53,994 bases of DNA from Cobetia crustatorum. GTDB taxonomy: Bacteria > Pseudomonadota > Gammaproteobacteria > Pseudomonadales > Halomonadaceae. The DNA lies in contig NZ_JEMF01000028.1 in NCBI RefSeq assembly GCF_000591415.1, forward strand, positions 1-53,994. Direction: 5' to 3'. Positions 40,214 to 53,994 of this stretch are shown here, piece by piece. A program made the position numbers and the translations under genes. The first letter of the stretch is position 1; each line of letters begins with the position of its first letter. The notes beneath the pieces were generated by a model, which was given only the letters and a program-made list of their open reading frames with translations, did not search any database and was not told where the DNA came from.

Positions 40214-40272
40214 GAGCGATAGCCAGACCTGCACTATCCTCGCCAGCAATCACACTGGCTTACGGCGTCGAC

Positions 40273-41653
<1,381 letters not shown>

Positions 41654-41664
41654 CGTAGTCATCC

Positions 41665-42549
<885 letters not shown>

Positions 42550-42596
42550 TTACCCCAGGGCGCGCAGGCAGTGGCCCGCGCATCCTGATGAATCGA

Positions 42597-44285
<1,689 letters not shown>

Positions 44286-44390
44286 TCAGGATGGGTCGCC
44301 AGTCTAGCGGAAAGGTGCCGCCGGCTCAATTTGATTGCCCATTGTGACCGCCACATCGTGACATCGCCCTCTCCCCATCAAGACGCATCA

Positions 44391-44406
44391 GCCCGCCATG
44401 GCGGGC
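44391..44406. terminator. Palindrome downstream of gltD
   Basis: GCCCGCCATGGCGGGC is a perfect 16-nt palindrome 26 nt past the gltD stop codon. It can form a short hairpin, but no T run follows. It may end the gltBD transcript inefficiently ahead of pyrG. Confidence 0.4.
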
Positions 44407-44432
44407 CTGAACGCTTTCAGCCTCTGGTCGAC

Positions 44433-50374
<5,942 letters not shown>

Positions 50375-50803
50375 GGGCGTGCCTCACGGAGAAATCGTAT
50401 GTCCAGATGCTTTTCAGAAAGCATTTTCCAGGTTATATTTATCGGTTATCTTTATTTTTATACCTGCCGATATTGGCGCCATCAGTGTCGCTCTGCGACG
50501 CCAGATTTCCCTCGAGCATATCCCTCAGCTTCCCGCCTGCGCAATTCTCCACAAGTCGTCCATCTCGGAAAAAACCTGACAAAACCGCAAGTTATAAGCG
50601 TACTCGTCAAAAAAACCCTGCAAGCTCAAGTGCTTAGCTAGTAGTCATGCCGCACGACTTTCGCCTTGCAACTTTAGTCTCGGAATAATAAAAAACAGCG
50701 TTTTTTATCGCCTCACCCCATACCGATTACGCATACGGCATACCAATACAGGAATATTGTGCGATCCCTCCTCCCTCTATCAGCCCCCCCCCTAGATAGC
50801 AAA
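50375..50803. other. Intergenic region gltB-aroB
   Basis: No gene is supported in this stretch. It includes an AT-rich upstream region of gltB, a 7-bp hairpin ATGCTTT/AAAGCAT at 50407-50424 close to the gltB start, an AT-only hairpin ATAAAAAA/TTTTTTAT at 50688-50708 and a run of nine C at about 50785. The gltB promoter must lie here, but I cannot name a convincing -35/-10 pair. Confidence 0.4.
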
Positions 50804-50831
50804 AAGGCCGCCACCCTTAGGTGACGGCCTT
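50800..50831 (-). terminator. Rho-independent terminator of aroB
   Basis: The stem AAGGCCG/CGGCCTT and CACC/GGTG (one mismatch, loop CTTA) is followed by TTTTT (counting the stem end) on the minus strand, 29 nt after the aroB stop codon. Confidence 0.8.
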
Positions 50832-50859
50832 CCTCATGATGCAGCAAGAGCATGCATGT

Positions 50860-51975
50860 TCAAGCAGGCGTGGCAGCACTTCGCGGCCAGTGCTCCAGCA
50901 TCTCGTTGAGCATGCTCGCAGGCACTTTCTCGGTAATTACCGCACGACCGACATGCTCAAGCAAAATCAGGCGCAAGCGGCCGTCGACATTCTTCTTGTC
51001 CAACTGCATGTGGCGCAGAAAATCCTCGCCCCCCATATTTTCTGGCACGGCAACTGGCAAGCCAGCCCGATCGATGATGCGTGTCACACGCTCGACATCA
51101 GTACTGGAAAGCCAGCCCATGTGCGCCGATAGCTCAGCCGCCATCAACATGCCGGTGCCTACTGCCTCACCATGCAACCAGACGCCATAGCCCTGATCAG
51201 TCTCGATGGCATGCCCGAAGGTGTGACCGAGGTTAAGCAAGGCTCTTACGCCTTGCTCGGTTTCATCCTCGGCAACCACCTCAGCCTTGATGGCACAGCT
51301 ACGGCGAATGGCTTCACCCAATAGCGTCTCATTGAGACCCATCAAGGCGTCCATGTTGTCTTCAAGCCAGCACAGGAAGCTCTCATCCCACAGCAGACCG
51401 TACTTGATGACCTCAGCCATGCCAGCCGACAGTTCACGCACAGGAAGCGTCTTAAGGCTTGAGGTATCAATCAGGACCAGACGCGGCTGCCAGAAGGCAC
51501 CCAGCATGTTCTTGCCACGCGGATGATTGACACCCGTTTTACCACCCACCGAGGAGTCCACCTGTGATAACAACGTCGTCGGCACTTGGATAAAGGCGGC
51601 CCCGCGCTGATAGCAGGCCGCCGCAAAGCCAGTCATGTCACCAATCACACCACCGCCCAACGCAATCAGGGTACAGCGGCGATTGAAACCAGCTTCCAGC
51701 AGTGCATCCCAGATAAGCCCGATGCTGGCCATGTGCTTGGTCTGTTCACCATCCTCGAGAATCACCTCTCGGACATCAAGCCCCTCGCCCAGCGATGCCT
51801 TGAGCGCCTCCAGATACAGCGGCGCAACGACAGTATTGGTGACGATCATCACCTGACGCCCCGCAAGATGCTCGCGAATCAGGTCGCCACGCGCCGTGAG
51901 ACCAGGGCCAATATGAATCGGGTAACTACGCTCTCCGAGCGCGACATCAAGTCGATGAGCAGGAGCTTGGGACAT
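50860..51975 (-). CDS. aroB: 3-dehydroquinate synthase
   Basis: The 371-aa NAD- and zinc-dependent enzyme forms 3-dehydroquinate, the second step of the shikimate pathway. It has [52 protein letters not shown] cut over two helices, and the zinc ligands in [11 protein letters not shown] and [17 protein letters not shown] lies 7 nt before the ATG at 51975. It follows aroK by 23 nt in the pilQ-aroK-aroB operon. Confidence 0.96.
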   Translation of the reverse strand: MSQAPAHRLDVALGERSYPIHIGPGLTARGDLIREHLAGRQVMIVTNTVVAPLYLEALKASLGEGLDVREVILEDGEQTKHMASIGLIWDALLEAGFNRRCTLIALGGGVIGDMTGFAAACYQRGAAFIQVPTTLLSQVDSSVGGKTGVNHPRGKNMLGAFWQPRLVLIDTSSLKTLPVRELSAGMAEVIKYGLLWDESFLCWLEDNMDALMGLNETLLGEAIRRSCAIKAEVVAEDETEQGVRALLNLGHTFGHAIETDQGYGVWLHGEAVGTGMLMAAELSAHMGWLSSTDVERVTRIIDRAGLPVAVPENMGGEDFLRHMQLDKKNVDGRLRLILLEHVGRAVITEKVPASMLNEMLEHWPRSAATPA

Positions 51976-51998
51976 CAAAATTCTCCTTGCGGCCGGCG

Positions 51999-52541
51999 TC
52001 AACCCGGCACGTGCAGCGGGTCGGCCAGCGCTTTGATACGCCGCCGAATCTCATTGGTGACGGCCCGAGGGCTACGTCGATCAGTACGCACGATAATATC
52101 GGCGGTATCGCGATAGAGCGGATCTCGCACCTCGAACAGCCTTTTGAGCACACGGCCGGGGTCATCTTGCTGCAGCAATGGTCGATTGCGATCACGCCCC
52201 GCACGCTTGAGCTGCTGCTCGACGGGCGCGTAGAGATACACGACGGTTCCGCGTTCGCGTAACACCCGACGGTTAGCCTCCGCCATGATGGCACCGCCCC
52301 CCGTCGCCATGACCACGCCATTCAGTGCCGTCAGCTCGTCAATCACTGACTGCTCACGCTCGCGAAAGCCCGACTCGCCCTCGACATCAAAAATCCACGG
52401 AATATTGGCACCGCAGCGGTCTTCAATCACATGGTCGCTATCGCAAAATTCACGATGCAAGTCGGCCGCCAGCAGGCGGCCGATAGTGCTCTTGCCGGCC
52501 CCCATAGGGCCGACAAGGAATACATTGGGAATCACAAGCAT
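51999..52541 (-). CDS. aroK: Shikimate kinase I
   Basis: The 180-aa kinase phosphorylates shikimate. Walker A is [32 protein letters not shown] binds shikimate; MATGGGAIM and the LID region ([11 protein letters not shown]) follow. Its ATG overlaps the pilQ stop codon by one base (TGATG), so it is translationally coupled to pilQ. Confidence 0.96.
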   Translation of the reverse strand: MLVIPNVFLVGPMGAGKSTIGRLLAADLHREFCDSDHVIEDRCGANIPWIFDVEGESGFREREQSVIDELTALNGVVMATGGGAIMAEANRRVLRERGTVVYLYAPVEQQLKRAGRDRNRPLLQQDDPGRVLKRLFEVRDPLYRDTADIIVRTDRRSPRAVTNEIRRRIKALADPLHVPG

Positions 52542-53994
52542 CAGCGCACCGTCAGGCCGTCCTCGATGATCTTAGGAGTAATGAATACCAGCAATTCTAC
52601 CTTCTCATTGGACTCTTCGGTATAGCGGAAGAGGTTTCCAATCACTGGGAGGTCGCCCAGGAAGGGAGTCTTGAACACGCTACGGATCTGCTCAGAGGTC
52701 AGAATACCCCCCAGCACGACCGTTTCGCCATCATTGACCAGTACCTGAGTCTCAATCTCGTTGGTATCGATTGCCGGTTCACCATTGAAACTATCATCCG
52801 AGACATCATCATTGTTGATCAACAGATCCATGATGATGCGGTTATCCGGCGTGATCTGCGGAGTCACCTCGAGTGCCAATACTGCTTCCTTGAATTCGAT
52901 ATTGGTCGCACCGCTGGACGTCGCTTCCTCATAGGGAATTTCCTGGCCCTGCTTGATCACTGCCTTCTTCTGATTGGCAGTAATGATCTTGGGCTGAGAG
53001 ATGGTCTGGCTCTTACCTTCACTTTCCAGCGCCGACAATTCAAGATCCAGCAGGATATCGCCGGATAAGTATCCAAAGCTGAAAGTACTGCCCGGATTGC
53101 TGTCATCCCCCAGGTCAACACTTAAACCGCCACCATCAGAAGTCCCGGACGATGCACCACCAAGATCCAACTTCCCAGTATTGTTGGCAGATATTCCCCA
53201 GTTGACCCCAATCTCGCTTGAAACGCTGCTACGTGCAATCACGATACGCGCCTCGATCTGTACCTGACGTACCGGGATATCCAGGTACTCAAGCGTGCCG
53301 CGGATTTCTTCGAGCGTGTCGCGGGTATCCTGGATCAGCATGGTATTGGTCCGCTCATCAACCATCACGCGACCACGTTCCGAGAGCAGGCCAATGCCGC
53401 CCTCCCCGCGCAACAGCGCCGCCAGATCAGCTGCCTTGGCATAACGTACCTGAACATATTCGGTCGTCATCGGCGCCAATTCCTTGACCTGCTGATTCGC
53501 CTCAAGCTCTTTGCGCTCAAGCGCAGCCAGTTCTTCTGCTGGCGCCACCATCAGCACATTACCCATACGACGACTGGCCAAGCCATTGGACTTGAGCACC
53601 AGGTCCAGCGCCTGATCCCACGGCACTTCCTTGAGGTTCAAGGTCACGTTGCCCGTCACGTTGTCACTGGCGACGAGGTTGAGCCCAGTGAAGTCAGCAA
53701 TGATCTGCAGCACAGAGCGCACTTCAATGTTCTGGAAGTTGAGCGAGATCTTCTTGCCGGTATACGGGAACTTGTCCTTGATCCGCTCGGCCTGCTCTTC
53801 ACGCGTCAGTGGCTTGACCTCAAGGACCAGTTCATTACCCGCCTGCGTCGCGATCTGGGTGTAGTAGCCACTGGCATCAACCACAAGACGAACACCATCA
53901 CGGGTGCGCTGCGGATCGATACGGGTCACGGGCGTTGCAAAATCACCCACGTCCAGCACCTGATTCAGCTCAGGTGTAGTGGCACAGTGAATCT
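52541..53994 (-). CDS. pilQ: Type IV pilus secretin PilQ, 3' part (gene runs off the window)
   Basis: The frame stays open to the window edge (reading [16 protein letters not shown] at the edge), so the N-terminal AMIN and signal regions are missing. Present are the secretin N0/N1-type domains ([27 protein letters not shown]) and the secretin beta-barrel with [44 protein letters not shown] cut by the usual Gly-rich loop, and [11 protein letters not shown]...VPFLGDLP-like end ([15 protein letters not shown]). PilQ forms the outer-membrane pore for type IV pili. pilMNOP are expected just outside the window. Confidence 0.95.
   Translation of the reverse strand, partial: IHCATTPELNQVLDVGDFATPVTRIDPQRTRDGVRLVVDASGYYTQIATQAGNELVLEVKPLTREEQAERIKDKFPYTGKKISLNFQNIEVRSVLQIIADFTGLNLVASDNVTGNVTLNLKEVPWDQALDLVLKSNGLASRRMGNVLMVAPAEELAALERKELEANQQVKELAPMTTEYVQVRYAKAADLAALLRGEGGIGLLSERGRVMVDERTNTMLIQDTRDTLEEIRGTLEYLDIPVRQVQIEARIVIARSSVSSEIGVNWGISANNTGKLDLGGASSGTSDGGGLSVDLGDDSNPGSTFSFGYLSGDILLDLELSALESEGKSQTISQPKIITANQKKAVIKQGQEIPYEEATSSGATNIEFKEAVLALEVTPQITPDNRIIMDLLINNDDVSDDSFNGEPAIDTNEIETQVLVNDGETVVLGGILTSEQIRSVFKTPFLGDLPVIGNLFRYTEESNEKVELLVFITPKIIEDGLTVR

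Noticed and set aside
50688-50708. AT-only hairpin ATAAAAAA/TTTTTTAT as a terminator
   Set aside because: No G+C stem, and no transcript is known to end there.

Overview
This 54 kb window looks like ordinary chromosome of a halophilic or marine gammaproteobacterium, most probably Halomonadaceae (Halomonas/Cobetia type). The placement rests on gene order (recA-recX-alaS-lysC-csrA-tRNA-Ser-tRNA-Arg; pncC/mutS-fdxA; pyrG-kdsA-eno; pilQ-aroK-aroB-gltB-gltD), a long FabY-type ketoacyl synthase and an oadGAB sodium pump. No insertion sequence, prophage or CRISPR array is visible.

Layout. 1-5 kb: two terminators, a PBP4-type D,D-carboxypeptidase (dacB), an SMR plus PACE drug-efflux pair facing a LysR regulator, and a TrmB-like methyltransferase. 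5-11 kb: fabY, coaD, a YfhL-type ferredoxin and a MASE3-like/PAS/GGDEF diguanylate cyclase with a frameshift. 11-22 kb: a small exported protein, DinF-type MATE transporter, AtoE, an acyl-CoA thioesterase, Ada, a MocR regulator facing a LysE exporter (frameshifted), GST, GNAT, DoxX, Tag and a YdjM-type membrane protein (frameshifted). 22-26 kb: oadGAB on the minus strand. 26-39 kb: dusC, three tRNAs, csrA, lysC, alaS, recX, recA with a LexA box, pncC, mutS and fdxA. 39.2-40.1 kb: a gene-free stretch. 40-54 kb: eno, kdsA, pyrG, gltD, gltB, aroB, aroK and the 3' part of pilQ, all on the minus strand.

The most interesting object is the gene-free stretch between fdxA and eno. Its minus strand reads as a CsrB/RsmZ-type regulatory RNA of about 750 nt. 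It carries 35 GGA triplets (about 11 expected by chance), CAGGATG-type motifs, at least twelve short hairpins that present GGA in the loop, and a classical terminator. Upstream lie a perfect IHF consensus and an 18-bp GacA-type box with one mismatch. Pseudomonas rsmZ also lies beside fdxA, but is only about 120 nt. The presumed target, csrA, lies 11 kb away in the same window.

A second pattern concerns sequence quality. Five genes (diguanylate cyclase, LysE, YdjM-like, gltB, gltD), and possibly the 3' end of gltB, are each broken by loss of one base from a run of two or three identical bases. Adding the base back restores full-length family proteins. Because gltB and gltD are both hit, uncorrected sequencing errors are more likely than real gene decay.
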